Assembly: GCF_001593385.1 (NCBI RefSeq)
Contig: NZ_LUVZ01000004.1
Coordinates: 1 to 64,000 of the forward strand
Source: Chryseobacterium cucumeris
GTDB taxonomy: Bacteria; Bacteroidota; Bacteroidia; Flavobacteriales; Weeksellaceae
Length of the DNA stretch: 64,000 nucleotides
Reading direction: 5' to 3'
The notes below the pieces were generated by a model that worked only from the letters and a program-made list of their open reading frames with translations, made no database searches and had not been told where the DNA came from. Positions within the stretch are counted from its first letter, which is position 1. Every line of letters begins with the position of its first letter. Below, piece by piece: positions 41,837 to 50,275 of this stretch. Position numbers and translations under genes: made by a program.

Positions 41837-44431
41837 ATGAACTTAAACCAATATACCGTAAAATCACAGGAAGCCATCCAGGCAGCACAACAGGTTGCTA
41901 TGGAACTGGGCAATCAAAGTATCGAACCTCAACATCTTCTTGAAGGAATCTTCCAGGTAGATGAAAATATATCACCTTTCTTATTAAAAAAATCTGAAGC
42001 AGATGCTAATTTAGTAAGAGAGCGCAACCGTGAAAATTTAGAAAAACTTCCAAAAGTACAAGGAGGAAACATTTATCTATCACAATCTGCCAACAAAGTA
42101 TTGCTGGATGCACCCAACATCGCTAAGAAAATGGGTGATGAATATGTAACGATTGAACATTTATGGTTATCCCTTTTGGAAACCACTTCTGAAGTATCAA
42201 AAATGCTGAAAGATATGGGTGTGACCAAAAATCTTTTGGAAGGTGCTATCAAAGAATTAAGAAAAGGAAGCAAAGCAACTTCTGCCAGTTCAGAGGAAAC
42301 TTATCAATCCTTAAATAAGTATGCTAAAAACTTCAACGAGTTGGCAGCAGAGGGCAAACTGGATCCGGTGATCGGGCGTGATGAAGAGATCAGAAGGGTT
42401 TTACAAATCCTTTCCAGAAGAACCAAAAACAACCCCATCCTTATTGGAGAACCAGGTGTGGGTAAAACAGCGATCGCGGAAGGAATTGCCCATAGAATTA
42501 TCAGTGGTGACGTTCCTGAAAACCTGATGGATAAAACTTTATTCTCGTTGGATATGGGAGCTTTGATCGCCGGAGCAAAATATAAAGGTGAATTTGAAGA
42601 GCGTTTAAAATCCGTTGTGAATGAGGTAATTAAGTCTGATGGTCAGATTATTCTTTTCATTGATGAGATCCACACTTTGGTAGGAGCCGGAGGTGGTGAG
42701 GGAGCAATGGATGCTGCCAATATCTTAAAGCCTGCTTTGGCAAGAGGAGAATTAAGAGCGATTGGTGCCACGACATTGAATGAATACCAAAAGTATTTTG
42801 AAAAAGATAAAGCGTTGGAAAGACGTTTCCAGAAAGTAATGGTGGAAGAACCGGATACTGAATCTGCAATTTCCATCCTTCGTGGGATTAAAGATAAATA
42901 TGAAGCGCACCACAAAGTAAGAATCAAAGACGAGGCAATTATTGCTGCGGTGGAAATGTCTCAAAGATACATTTCAGACCGTTTTTTACCGGATAAAGCG
43001 ATTGACCTTATTGACGAGGCTTCTGCAAAACTGAGAATGGAAATCAATTCCAAGCCGGAAGAGCTGGACGTGCTGGACAGAAAACTGATGCAGATGGAAA
43101 TTGAGCTGGCCGCTATTTCAAGAGAAGGCAACCAGACTAAAATTGATCACCTCAAAGAAGATATTGCCAAAATATCCGAACAGAGAAATGAGATCAATGC
43201 CAAATGGCTGAAAGAAAAACAGAAAAGTGAAGATCTTACCCAGATCAAAAAAGATATAGAATCTCTGAAACACGAAGCAGAAAGAGCTTCCAGAGCCGGA
43301 GATTATGCAAAAGTAGCGGAGATCCAATACGGAAAGCTTCGTGAAAAAGAGGAAGAACTTACCAAGGTTGAACTTGAAATGCAGAATCATCAGAATGAGC
43401 TGATCAAAGAAGAAGTTACTGCTGAAAACATCTCTGAAGTAATTGCGAAATGGACAGGTATTCCTGTCACCAAATTGCTACAATCAGAAAGAGATAAGTT
43501 ATTGAATCTTGAAACTGAGCTACACCACAGAGTTGTAGGACAGGATGAAGCTATTCAGGCAGTTGCTGATGCGATCAGAAGAAACAGAGCCGGTTTAAGT
43601 GATGATAAAAAGCCAATTGGATCTTTCTTATTCCTGGGAACAACCGGAGTCGGTAAAACCGAGCTGGCAAAAGCACTGGCAGAGTTCTTATTCGATGATG
43701 AAAACAATATGACCAGAATTGATATGAGTGAGTATCAGGAACGTCACAGTGTGTCGAGATTGGTAGGAGCGCCTCCAGGATACGTAGGTTATGATGAAGG
43801 TGGACAATTGACTGAGGCAGTAAGAAGGAGACCTTATTCTGTAGTGCTTTTAGACGAGATTGAAAAAGCACACCCTGATGTTTTCAACACATTGCTTCAG
43901 GTTCTGGATGATGGACGTCTGACGGATAATAAGGGGCGGGTAGTGAATTTTAAAAATTCTATCATCATCATGACTTCTAATTTAGGTTCACACCTGATTC
44001 AGGAGAATTTTGAAAACCTTACAGAGGAAAACCAGGATGAAATTGTGGATAAAACAAAAGATGAAGTTTTTGATCTTTTAAAACAGACCCTGCGTCCGGA
44101 ATTCCTGAACAGAATTGATGAAATTGTACTTTTCCAGCCTCTAAGAAAAAAAGAAATCGGAAAAATTGTTCAGTATCAGCTGAGAGGGTTTAATGAAATG
44201 TTGTCTAAACGAAACATCATTATGACTTTCACTCAGGATGCGGTAGATTATCTGATGGATAAAGGTTATGATCCTGCTTTCGGAGCAAGACCATTGAAAA
44301 GAGTAATCCAACAGGAAGTTCTAAACAAATTATCTAAAGAAATTCTTGCCGGAAATGTGAATGACGGAGACAGAATTACGCTTGATTATTTTGTAGAAAC
44401 AGGATTAGTTTTCCGACCTACCGAACAATAA
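41837..44431 (+). CDS. clpB: ClpB protein disaggregase (AAA+ chaperone)
   Basis: The 864-aa protein starts MNLNQYTVKSQEAIQAAQQVAMELGNQSIEPQHLLEGIF (Clp N-domain). The first AAA domain has Walker A GEPGVGKT (residues 204-211) and FIDEIHTL; the middle coiled coil runs from about 400 to 525; the second AAA domain has GTTGVGKTE (near 605) and DEIEKAHPDVFN. ClpB resolves protein aggregates with DnaK after heat stress. The gene stands alone between the TetR gene and a strong terminator. Confidence 0.98.
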   Translation: MNLNQYTVKSQEAIQAAQQVAMELGNQSIEPQHLLEGIFQVDENISPFLLKKSEADANLVRERNRENLEKLPKVQGGNIYLSQSANKVLLDAPNIAKKMGDEYVTIEHLWLSLLETTSEVSKMLKDMGVTKNLLEGAIKELRKGSKATSASSEETYQSLNKYAKNFNELAAEGKLDPVIGRDEEIRRVLQILSRRTKNNPILIGEPGVGKTAIAEGIAHRIISGDVPENLMDKTLFSLDMGALIAGAKYKGEFEERLKSVVNEVIKSDGQIILFIDEIHTLVGAGGGEGAMDAANILKPALARGELRAIGATTLNEYQKYFEKDKALERRFQKVMVEEPDTESAISILRGIKDKYEAHHKVRIKDEAIIAAVEMSQRYISDRFLPDKAIDLIDEASAKLRMEINSKPEELDVLDRKLMQMEIELAAISREGNQTKIDHLKEDIAKISEQRNEINAKWLKEKQKSEDLTQIKKDIESLKHEAERASRAGDYAKVAEIQYGKLREKEEELTKVELEMQNHQNELIKEEVTAENISEVIAKWTGIPVTKLLQSERDKLLNLETELHHRVVGQDEAIQAVADAIRRNRAGLSDDKKPIGSFLFLGTTGVGKTELAKALAEFLFDDENNMTRIDMSEYQERHSVSRLVGAPPGYVGYDEGGQLTEAVRRRPYSVVLLDEIEKAHPDVFNTLLQVLDDGRLTDNKGRVVNFKNSIIIMTSNLGSHLIQENFENLTEENQDEIVDKTKDEVFDLLKQTLRPEFLNRIDEIVLFQPLRKKEIGKIVQYQLRGFNEMLSKRNIIMTFTQDAVDYLMDKGYDPAFGARPLKRVIQQEVLNKLSKEILAGNVNDGDRITLDYFVETGLVFRPTEQ

Positions 44432-44463
44432 AATAGTTTTTTTCATATACATTATTTTTGTGA

Positions 44464-44503
44464 ATAAGTGCTGCAGAATACTCTGCAGCACTTATTTTTT
44501 TTA
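44464..44503 (+). terminator. Rho-independent terminator after clpB
   Basis: A perfect 14-bp stem, ATAAGTGCTGCAGA (44464-44477) with TCTGCAGCACTTAT (44482-44495), a 4-nt loop and eight T. Confidence 0.95.
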
Positions 44504-44568
44504 CTTTTTATCCTAATTAAGTGAAATAAACTTATCTTTACTATACTAATAACTAAAACAGAATCAGT

Positions 44569-44721
44569 ATGAAAAAGCTAAAAAGAAATGATTTGAAGAA
44601 AATTGATGGCGGTCTTATCACTCCTATCATTATGTGTGATGAAAATATGAATTGTCCGGTCAATTTATGTTGTACATCAGGATACATTTGCAGGGACTGG
44701 AGAAAGTATCCATGCATTTAA
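44569..44721 (+). CDS. Cys-rich peptide with double-glycine leader (50 aa)
   Basis: The gene runs from ATG 44569 to TAA 44721. MKKLKRNDLKKIDGG is a leader ending in GG, as in peptides cut by C39-type ABC transporters. The predicted mature part has 35 residues (LITPIIMCDENMNCPVNLCC...) with six Cys (CDENMNC, LCC, YIC and PC). It has its own terminator at 44730-44758. It has the same layout as the 53-aa peptide at 24229 but little identity outside the leader. No transporter gene lies nearby. Confidence 0.75.
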   Translation: MKKLKRNDLKKIDGGLITPIIMCDENMNCPVNLCCTSGYICRDWRKYPCI

Positions 44722-44729
44722 AGAATAGG

Positions 44730-44758
44730 CGGAGAAAGGTATTTTCTCCGTTTTTTTT
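44730..44758 (+). terminator. Rho-independent terminator after the 50-aa peptide gene
   Basis: CGGAGAAA (44730-44737) pairs with TTTCTCCG (44743-44750), a 5-nt loop, then eight T. Confidence 0.95.
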
Positions 44759-44885
44759 GTAACATCCATACAGATTTCAATCGCATGAAAGCTGTATTCT
44801 TTACATACAATCCGTAAAAACACGGTAAAAATAACAGTGTAATTCCCAATTAGCAAATACATTTTCTATAATATTTTTTACGAGA

Positions 44886-44900
44886 TTTGCATATTAATTG
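44886..44900 (+). promoter_or_regulatory. Shared 15-mer ATTTGCATATTAATT, copy 1
   Basis: The same 15 bases occur upstream of both M43 protease genes (47716 and 49092). Here it ends 24 nt before the ATG at 44925. Its TTTG could be a -33 element, but the 15-mer is longer than any promoter consensus. Confidence 0.55.
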
Positions 44901-44924
44901 AGTTTTACCGTAAACCACTAAGCT

Positions 44925-45461
44925 ATGAATACAGAATCAAACAACCCATTACAGCCTGGCACTATGTCAAAAAGCCTTATCCAGGCTCTGATTGACAACT
45001 ACCGTCAAAATCATCTAAATGTTATTAACACTGCTTTAGGGACACAAGATGCTCATTCCATCTGGTTTGACCTTCCGAAATTAAAAAATTTCATTGCTAC
45101 TATTGAAGCTGAAGCTGCAAAAGTGAATCCGGATGTATCTACGGAAGATTTAGGAATAAGATTTTATTATGCTGCTTATCCAAAAGAAGACAACTGGTCT
45201 ATAATGGACTCTCACCCTGTTCCTACCGAATATGCAGGAAAGCATACATTAGTAATGATTCCGACGTTAAAAAAAGCTGATGAAACAGGAGAGTTTCATG
45301 ATTACGATTTCAATCAATCTCCAGATATCGATGGCAAACCTTTAGCATTAAATGCACGATCTGCCAAAGGTATTGGAGGAGAAGAAGATGATGATACAGG
45401 TCTTGGAGAAAATAATGGACAACTAACGCCTCCCAAGAACTCGTTTGGTGAATTATATTAA
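44925..45461 (+). CDS. Conserved soluble protein (178 aa), unknown function
   Basis: The protein has an N-terminal helical part (LIQALIDNYRQNHLNVINTAL), then a conserved-looking beta part with HSIWFDLPKLKNFIATIEAEAAKVNP and LGIRFYYAAYPKE, and an acidic Gly-rich C-terminus. There is no signal peptide. Similar genes stand beside polytopic membrane proteins and NarL-type two-component systems in other Bacteroidota. It is separated by 18 nt from the membrane protein gene that follows. Confidence 0.65.
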   Translation: MNTESNNPLQPGTMSKSLIQALIDNYRQNHLNVINTALGTQDAHSIWFDLPKLKNFIATIEAEAAKVNPDVSTEDLGIRFYYAAYPKEDNWSIMDSHPVPTEYAGKHTLVMIPTLKKADETGEFHDYDFNQSPDIDGKPLALNARSAKGIGGEEDDDTGLGENNGQLTPPKNSFGELY

Positions 45462-45479
45462 TAATTAAATAACAAATAC

Positions 45480-46124
45480 ATGACGGATTTCCAAGAGTTT
45501 GCAAGCAAAAGCATGCTTTGGGCTGAGGGACTTGCTGCGTTTGTTGGCCTTTTGTATTACAATCGTATAAGAAAAGAATATTGGAAATTTTTTGTATTTT
45601 TCTTAGTTTTTATCTTTCTTAGTGAAGCATATGGCAGATGGGGAAAATTTGCTTATTTTTCTAAAGCCTATTTTTATAATTATTTTTTAATGCCTATCCA
45701 GTTTATTTTTTTTTACTGGTTATATGCAGCCAAATCCTTAGGAAAGCCAAAGCTTTTTTACGGATTATCCATCCTTTATCTTCTTTCATTTATTCCCAAT
45801 GAATTGTATTTTTCGGGCAATAAAATTGTATTTGCTTTTAACTATACTTTTGGATGCCTCATCTTAATGCTTTTGGTAGTGATGGAATACTACAAACAAA
45901 TTAACTCCCAGGATATTCTTCACTTTAATAAAAACAGAATGTTTTATATTAATTTAGGTATAACACTTTCTTATATAGGAACGCTACCTTTTATGGCATT
46001 TTATTCAATTCTGTTGAATTATATGGAAATCTGGGATATTTATTTTAGTTATTTTCTAATGTCAGGTGTGGTCATGTATATTTTATTTGCAAGTTCTTTC
46101 ATATGGGGAAAACAGAGCTCTTAA
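45480..46124 (+). CDS. Polytopic membrane protein (214 aa), six spans
   Basis: Six hydrophobic segments between about residues 14 and 208, with many aromatic residues (FYNYFLMPIQFIFFYWLY). It has no known domain. Its end overlaps the start of the histidine kinase gene by 22 nt, so it is in the same operon and may be the sensor or signal input of that system; that is inference. Confidence 0.7.
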   Translation: MTDFQEFASKSMLWAEGLAAFVGLLYYNRIRKEYWKFFVFFLVFIFLSEAYGRWGKFAYFSKAYFYNYFLMPIQFIFFYWLYAAKSLGKPKLFYGLSILYLLSFIPNELYFSGNKIVFAFNYTFGCLILMLLVVMEYYKQINSQDILHFNKNRMFYINLGITLSYIGTLPFMAFYSILLNYMEIWDIYFSYFLMSGVVMYILFASSFIWGKQSS

Positions 46125-46888
46125 TTGTTATCATTCTATTCAATTTACTTTTTGTAATGTTTGTAACAGCGGTATTAATTTATATCAGAAGTTACAAACA
46201 ACGCAAAAAGGAACATCTGAATGAAATTGAAAGAAAAAATGAACTTCATCAGAGAGAACTTCTGTCTACCCAATTGGAAATACAACAAGCCACCATGCAG
46301 CAGATTGGTCGGGAACTGCATGACAATATCGGCCAGAAACTTACCCTCGTAAGTCTGTATGTACAACAGATGCTTTATGAAAACAAAGTTTCTGAAGCAA
46401 GTGAAAGAATTGATCAGGTTTCACAGATTATTAATCAATCTCTGCAGGATCTTAGAAGCTTGTCAAAAACATTGACAGATGATAATATCAACCAGAAGGA
46501 AATTGTAACTTTGATACAGGAAGAAGTTGATAACACCAATTCCTTCAAAAAATGTCATGTAAGTTTTGAACACAATTTCAAACAACTGGATCTGGGCTTT
46601 GTTCATAAAAATGTTTTACTAAGGATTACTCAGGAATTTATTCAAAACAGTATAAAACATTCCCATTGTAAAAATATTTTTATAAACCTGAATACTTCAG
46701 AAGATACTCTTTGGGAGCTTGACATTCGTGATGATGGAATCGGGTTTGACACCTCACAGATCAAGTCCAACGGAATAGGACTCACGAATATGAAAAACAG
46801 AGCTGAAATCATAGGAGCAAGTTTCTGTATGGAAAGCCAGGAAAATGCAGGAACACAAATCAATATTATTTTAAAAAAACAGTTATGA
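46103..46888 (+). CDS. Sensor histidine kinase, NarL/DesK type (261 aa)
   Basis: One N-terminal transmembrane helix (about residues 5-27) is followed by a coiled coil and a HisKA_3 domain with His73 (RELHDNIGQKL). The ATPase domain contains NSIKHSHCKN, DDGIGFD and GIGLTNMKNRAE. It lacks a periplasmic sensing domain, so the membrane protein encoded upstream may supply the input. It phosphorylates the response regulator encoded next (4-nt overlap). Confidence 0.92.
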   Translation: MGKTELLIVIILFNLLFVMFVTAVLIYIRSYKQRKKEHLNEIERKNELHQRELLSTQLEIQQATMQQIGRELHDNIGQKLTLVSLYVQQMLYENKVSEASERIDQVSQIINQSLQDLRSLSKTLTDDNINQKEIVTLIQEEVDNTNSFKKCHVSFEHNFKQLDLGFVHKNVLLRITQEFIQNSIKHSHCKNIFINLNTSEDTLWELDIRDDGIGFDTSQIKSNGIGLTNMKNRAEIIGASFCMESQENAGTQINIILKKQL

Positions 46889-47526
46889 AAAAATCTATTG
46901 TCATTGTTGACGACCATATACTTATTGCAAAAGCTCTGGAAGGAATTATTGGTAACTTTAGTGAATTTGAAGTAATCTATGTAAGTGAAAACGGAAAAGA
47001 TCTTATCCAGAAATTCGAAGAAGGCAATACCATTCCTGATATTATTCTTTTGGATATCAGCATGCCTATTATGGACGGTTTTGAAACCGCAGCCTGGCTT
47101 AGCAAAAATCATCCTGATATTAAAATCATGGCTCTCAGTATGCAGGGAGATGACAATAGTGTGATTAAGATGATTAGGAGCGGTGCCAAAGGTTATCTGC
47201 TAAAAAACACCCATCCAAGAGATCTTGAAACTGCACTTACCCGTCTCAATAGTGATGGCTTTTTTTATCCGGACTGGGCTTCAAAGATCATATTCTCCAA
47301 TCTTAACAAGGAGACAGAATCTGAGATCGCAATAAGAATTTCGGACAGAGAAAAAGAATTCCTGAAATATACAGTCACTGAACTCAGTTATAAAGAAATT
47401 GCAGATAGAATGTGCTGCAGCCCAAGAACAGTAGAAAGTTATCGTGATCAGCTATGTGAAAAGCTGGATCTTAAAACCCGTGTAGGGCTTGCCGTTTTTG
47501 CCATTAAAAATGGTTTCGCAAATTAG
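46885..47526 (+). CDS. LuxR/NarL-family response regulator (213 aa)
   Basis: The receiver domain has Asp9, Asp10, phospho-acceptor Asp57 (ILLDISMPIMDG) and the Lys of LLKNTHPRDLE. The C-terminal LuxR HTH is ISDREKEFLKYTVTELSYKEIADRMCCSPRTVESYRDQLCEKL. It starts 4 nt inside the kinase gene. The 15-mer shared by this operon and the two protease genes behind it makes self-regulation and control of the proteases a testable idea. Confidence 0.93.
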   Translation: MKKSIVIVDDHILIAKALEGIIGNFSEFEVIYVSENGKDLIQKFEEGNTIPDIILLDISMPIMDGFETAAWLSKNHPDIKIMALSMQGDDNSVIKMIRSGAKGYLLKNTHPRDLETALTRLNSDGFFYPDWASKIIFSNLNKETESEIAIRISDREKEFLKYTVTELSYKEIADRMCCSPRTVESYRDQLCEKLDLKTRVGLAVFAIKNGFAN

Positions 47527-47715
47527 ACTCTACCATAAAAAAATTCTTTCAAAAGCAAATTTAAACGAAAAGTATTCTTATAAAATAATTAAAACTAAGA
47601 TCATATTAGTATACTATTTCAAATTAATTAAAATTCAATACATTTCAAAAAACATTAAATTAAAACCAACAACACTCAACAATATTTAACAAAATCACAA
47701 ATAAAATAGAAAATC

Positions 47716-47730
47716 ATTTGCATATTAATT
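47716..47730 (+). promoter_or_regulatory. Shared 15-mer ATTTGCATATTAATT, copy 2
   Basis: It lies 43 nt before the M43 protease ATG (47774). TTTG within it plus TAATTTCA 20 nt further make a plausible -33/-7 pair. The surroundings (TTAAATAATATAATTTCAC) are also conserved at copy 3. Confidence 0.6.
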
Positions 47731-47773
47731 TTAAATAATATAATTTCACATTCTCAACCTAAATGATTTTGAT

Positions 47774-48778
47774 ATGAAAAAACTATTATTTGGAGCTTTT
47801 ATGCTCACTGTAATGGCTGCATGTAACAATGACAGCATTACCAATCAAAATGAAAACAAAACCGACGAAGCTGCAACTCTTGCAGGTTTAGCTCAAAGAG
47901 GCTGTGCTTCTGAGGAGATCAGACAGGAAGCATTGAAAAAAAGCCCTGAACTTCAACAAAGATTTGCGGCATTAGAAAGCAATACAGAAAAATTCGCCAA
48001 TGATGTGAAATTCGGAAAAGTTCTTGCTGATGGTACTGTAGAAATCCCTGTTGTCGTGAATGTTATCTACAAAACTACAGCTGAAAACGTTTCTGATGCA
48101 AGAATTGCAGAGCAAATTGCAGTATTGAACGCAGACTATGCGGGTACGAACAGTGATATTAATAAAATTCCAACCGAATTCCAACCCGTAAGTTCTGGTG
48201 ATACAAAAGTAAAATTCAGACTGGTAAACACCGTTAGAAAATCCACTTCAAAAACAAGCTGGGCAACTAATGATGATATGAAAAAAGCCTCTAAAGGAGG
48301 AATTGATGCTACTAACCCTACCAATTATTTAAACTTATGGGTTGTGGGCAAAATGACCAGCCAGGGACGCACTATTCTCGGATATGCCACTTTCCCTGAA
48401 TCTGCAGGTTTATGGAATGATGGTGTTGTAATAGCCGCTCCATATTTTGGAAAAACCGGAGCTTCTTCTCCTTTCAACCTGGGAAGAACTGCAACACATG
48501 AAGTAGGTCACTATCTGAACTTAAGACATATCTGGGGTGATGCCAATTGTGGAAACGACCAGGTAAGTGATACACCTACACAAACTACTGCTAATTATGG
48601 AAAACCTTCTTACCCGCTATACAATACCTGTAGCGGTGTACAAAGATCTGTAATGTTTATGAACTACATGGATTATGTGGATGACGCAGCTATGTTTATG
48701 TTCTCTGCAGGACAAAAAACAAGAATGCAATCTGTAGTAGCTTCTTCTGGAGCAAGATCCGGCTTAAGAGTGTATTAA
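47774..48778 (+). CDS. M43 (pappalysin-like) zinc metalloprotease lipoprotein, copy 1
   Basis: A lipoprotein signal (MKKLLFGAFMLTVMAAC, Cys17) precedes a pappalysin-type metalloprotease. The zinc motif HEVGHYLNLRH (His242, Glu243, His246, His252) is followed by WGDANCG, SDTPTQTTANYG and the Met-turn FMNYMDYVDD. The protein is probably on the cell surface or in the periplasm and cleaves polypeptides. Residues 100-130 (NVSDARIAEQIAVLNADYAGTNSDI) and most of the body are nearly the same as in the next gene. The gene ends with its own terminator. Confidence 0.9.
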   Translation: MKKLLFGAFMLTVMAACNNDSITNQNENKTDEAATLAGLAQRGCASEEIRQEALKKSPELQQRFAALESNTEKFANDVKFGKVLADGTVEIPVVVNVIYKTTAENVSDARIAEQIAVLNADYAGTNSDINKIPTEFQPVSSGDTKVKFRLVNTVRKSTSKTSWATNDDMKKASKGGIDATNPTNYLNLWVVGKMTSQGRTILGYATFPESAGLWNDGVVIAAPYFGKTGASSPFNLGRTATHEVGHYLNLRHIWGDANCGNDQVSDTPTQTTANYGKPSYPLYNTCSGVQRSVMFMNYMDYVDDAAMFMFSAGQKTRMQSVVASSGARSGLRVY

Positions 48779-48802
48779 AAATAAAATCTTTTTGCATATT
48801 TA

Positions 48803-48834
48803 AAATCTGTCTCAAGTTTGAGACAGATTTTTTT
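48803..48834 (+). terminator. Rho-independent terminator of M43 copy 1
   Basis: AAATCTGTCTCAA (48803-48815) pairs with TTGAGACAGATTT (48818-48830), a 13-bp arm length, and is followed by four more T. Confidence 0.9.
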
Positions 48835-49091
48835 CTATCCGTCCTCAAATGAAAAATACTAAAATCAATGGTTTCTTGTTTTTAAAACCTGTATCAGCCG
48901 GATTTATTATAAAAAACATTCTACAAAAAACATAAAAACGATAAAATTATTTACCATTAAAATACACTTGAATGTGAAATATAAAATAAACAATAGATTT
49001 TAACTAAAATTCAATACATTAATAATTCAATTAATTTTAATTCAAATAAATCAATCAAAGCTTGTTTATTTGTTAAATATTTGCGAAAATA

Positions 49092-49106
49092 ATTTGCATA
49101 TTAATT
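49092..49106 (+). promoter_or_regulatory. Shared 15-mer ATTTGCATATTAATT, copy 3
   Basis: It lies 47 nt upstream of the second M43 ATG; the following AAATGATATAATTTCAC matches copy 2 almost exactly. Promoter duplication together with the gene is the simplest explanation. Confidence 0.6.
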
Positions 49107-49153
49107 TCAAATGATATAATTTCACGCCCTCAACCAAATTATATTATAACGAT

Positions 49154-50167
49154 ATGAAAAAATTCTTATTTGGAGCCCTGATTCTGGGCCTTATGTCGGC
49201 ATGCAACAACGACAGCTTAACCAACCAAAATGAGACTTCTCCGGATCAGGAAAACATTGTTCCGAGTGCTCTTAAAAGAGGTTGTCCATCAGAAGAAATC
49301 AGACAGGCAATGCTTCTGAAAAACCCTGCATTAAAACAAAAAATGGCTGATATTGAATTCAGTACTGAAAAATTTGCAGAAAATCTTAAAGTGGGAAAAG
49401 TTCTTGCAGACGGAACTGTTGAGATCCCTGTTGTTTTTAACGTAATTTACAACACTTCTGCTCAAAATGTTTCCGATGCAAGAATTGCAGAACAAATTGC
49501 AGTCCTTAATGCCGATTATGGTGCTACTAATTCTGATATCACGAAAATTCCTTCTGCATTCCAACCTTCAGCAGCAGGTGATGTAAAAATCCGTTTCAAA
49601 TTAGTAGCTACCAACCGTAAGCAGAGCACGAAGACAGGTTGGAGATCTGATCTGGAACAAATGAAAAAAGCCAGCACTGGAGGTATTGATGCTACTGATG
49701 TAAATAAAAACATGAATATTTGGGTTGTTAATTCAATTCTTGACGAAAACAACCAACCTGGAACTCTAGGCTACGCTTATTATCCTGAAAATGCCGGGCA
49801 ATGGTATGATGGTCTTGTAATTGGATATCAGTATATCGGAAAAACAGGTGCATCTGCTCCATTCAATTTAGGAAGAACAGTAACGCATGAAGTAGGACAC
49901 TATCTAAATCTTCCTCACCTTTGGGGATCATCCGATGCGGGTTGTCAGACAGATTACTCTAATGACACTCCTACCTCTCCTGGTCCTAACTATGGAAATC
50001 CGACCTATCCTCTAAACAGAGTTTGCGGAGGGGTAAGCCGTTCTCAGATGTTCATGAACTATATGGATTATGTGGATGACAAATCTATGTATATGTTCTC
50101 TGCGAATCAAAAAACAAGAATGCAGGCTGTAGTATCCGCATCAGGGCCAAGAGCTGGATTAAGATAA
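49154..50167 (+). CDS. M43 zinc metalloprotease lipoprotein, copy 2
   Basis: This 337-aa protein parallels copy 1: signal MKKFLFGALILGLMSAC (Cys17), zinc motif HEVGHYLNLPH (His245, Glu246, His249, His255), DTPTSPGPNYG and the Met-turn FMNYMDYVDD. Promoter and terminator are also duplicated. A short insertion (SDAGCQTD) near the metal site and ILDENNQPG around residue 195 differ from copy 1, so specificity may have diverged. Confidence 0.9.
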   Translation: MKKFLFGALILGLMSACNNDSLTNQNETSPDQENIVPSALKRGCPSEEIRQAMLLKNPALKQKMADIEFSTEKFAENLKVGKVLADGTVEIPVVFNVIYNTSAQNVSDARIAEQIAVLNADYGATNSDITKIPSAFQPSAAGDVKIRFKLVATNRKQSTKTGWRSDLEQMKKASTGGIDATDVNKNMNIWVVNSILDENNQPGTLGYAYYPENAGQWYDGLVIGYQYIGKTGASAPFNLGRTVTHEVGHYLNLPHLWGSSDAGCQTDYSNDTPTSPGPNYGNPTYPLNRVCGGVSRSQMFMNYMDYVDDKSMYMFSANQKTRMQAVVSASGPRAGLR

Positions 50168-50208
50168 CCAACAACCTCGATTAGAAAATTATAAAAATAT
50201 TAAAATAG

Positions 50209-50239
50209 TCTATCTCAATTTTTGAGATAGATTTTTTTT
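50209..50239 (+). terminator. Rho-independent terminator of M43 copy 2
   Basis: TCTATCTCAA (50209-50218) pairs with TTGAGATAGA (50222-50231), followed by about eight T. The stem is a diverged copy of the terminator of copy 1. Confidence 0.9.
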
Positions 50240-50275
50240 ATATTTTTATGCGATTTAAATTTCAACACCACTAAG

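Larger units (their letters stand above)
48779..49153. other. Intergenic region between the two M43 genes, with terminator and promoter
   Basis: It holds the terminator of copy 1 (48803-48834), about 240 bp of AT-rich sequence with no credible gene, and the promoter of copy 2 (from 49092). The 10-mer TTTGCATATT also appears at 48791-48800. Confidence 0.5.
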
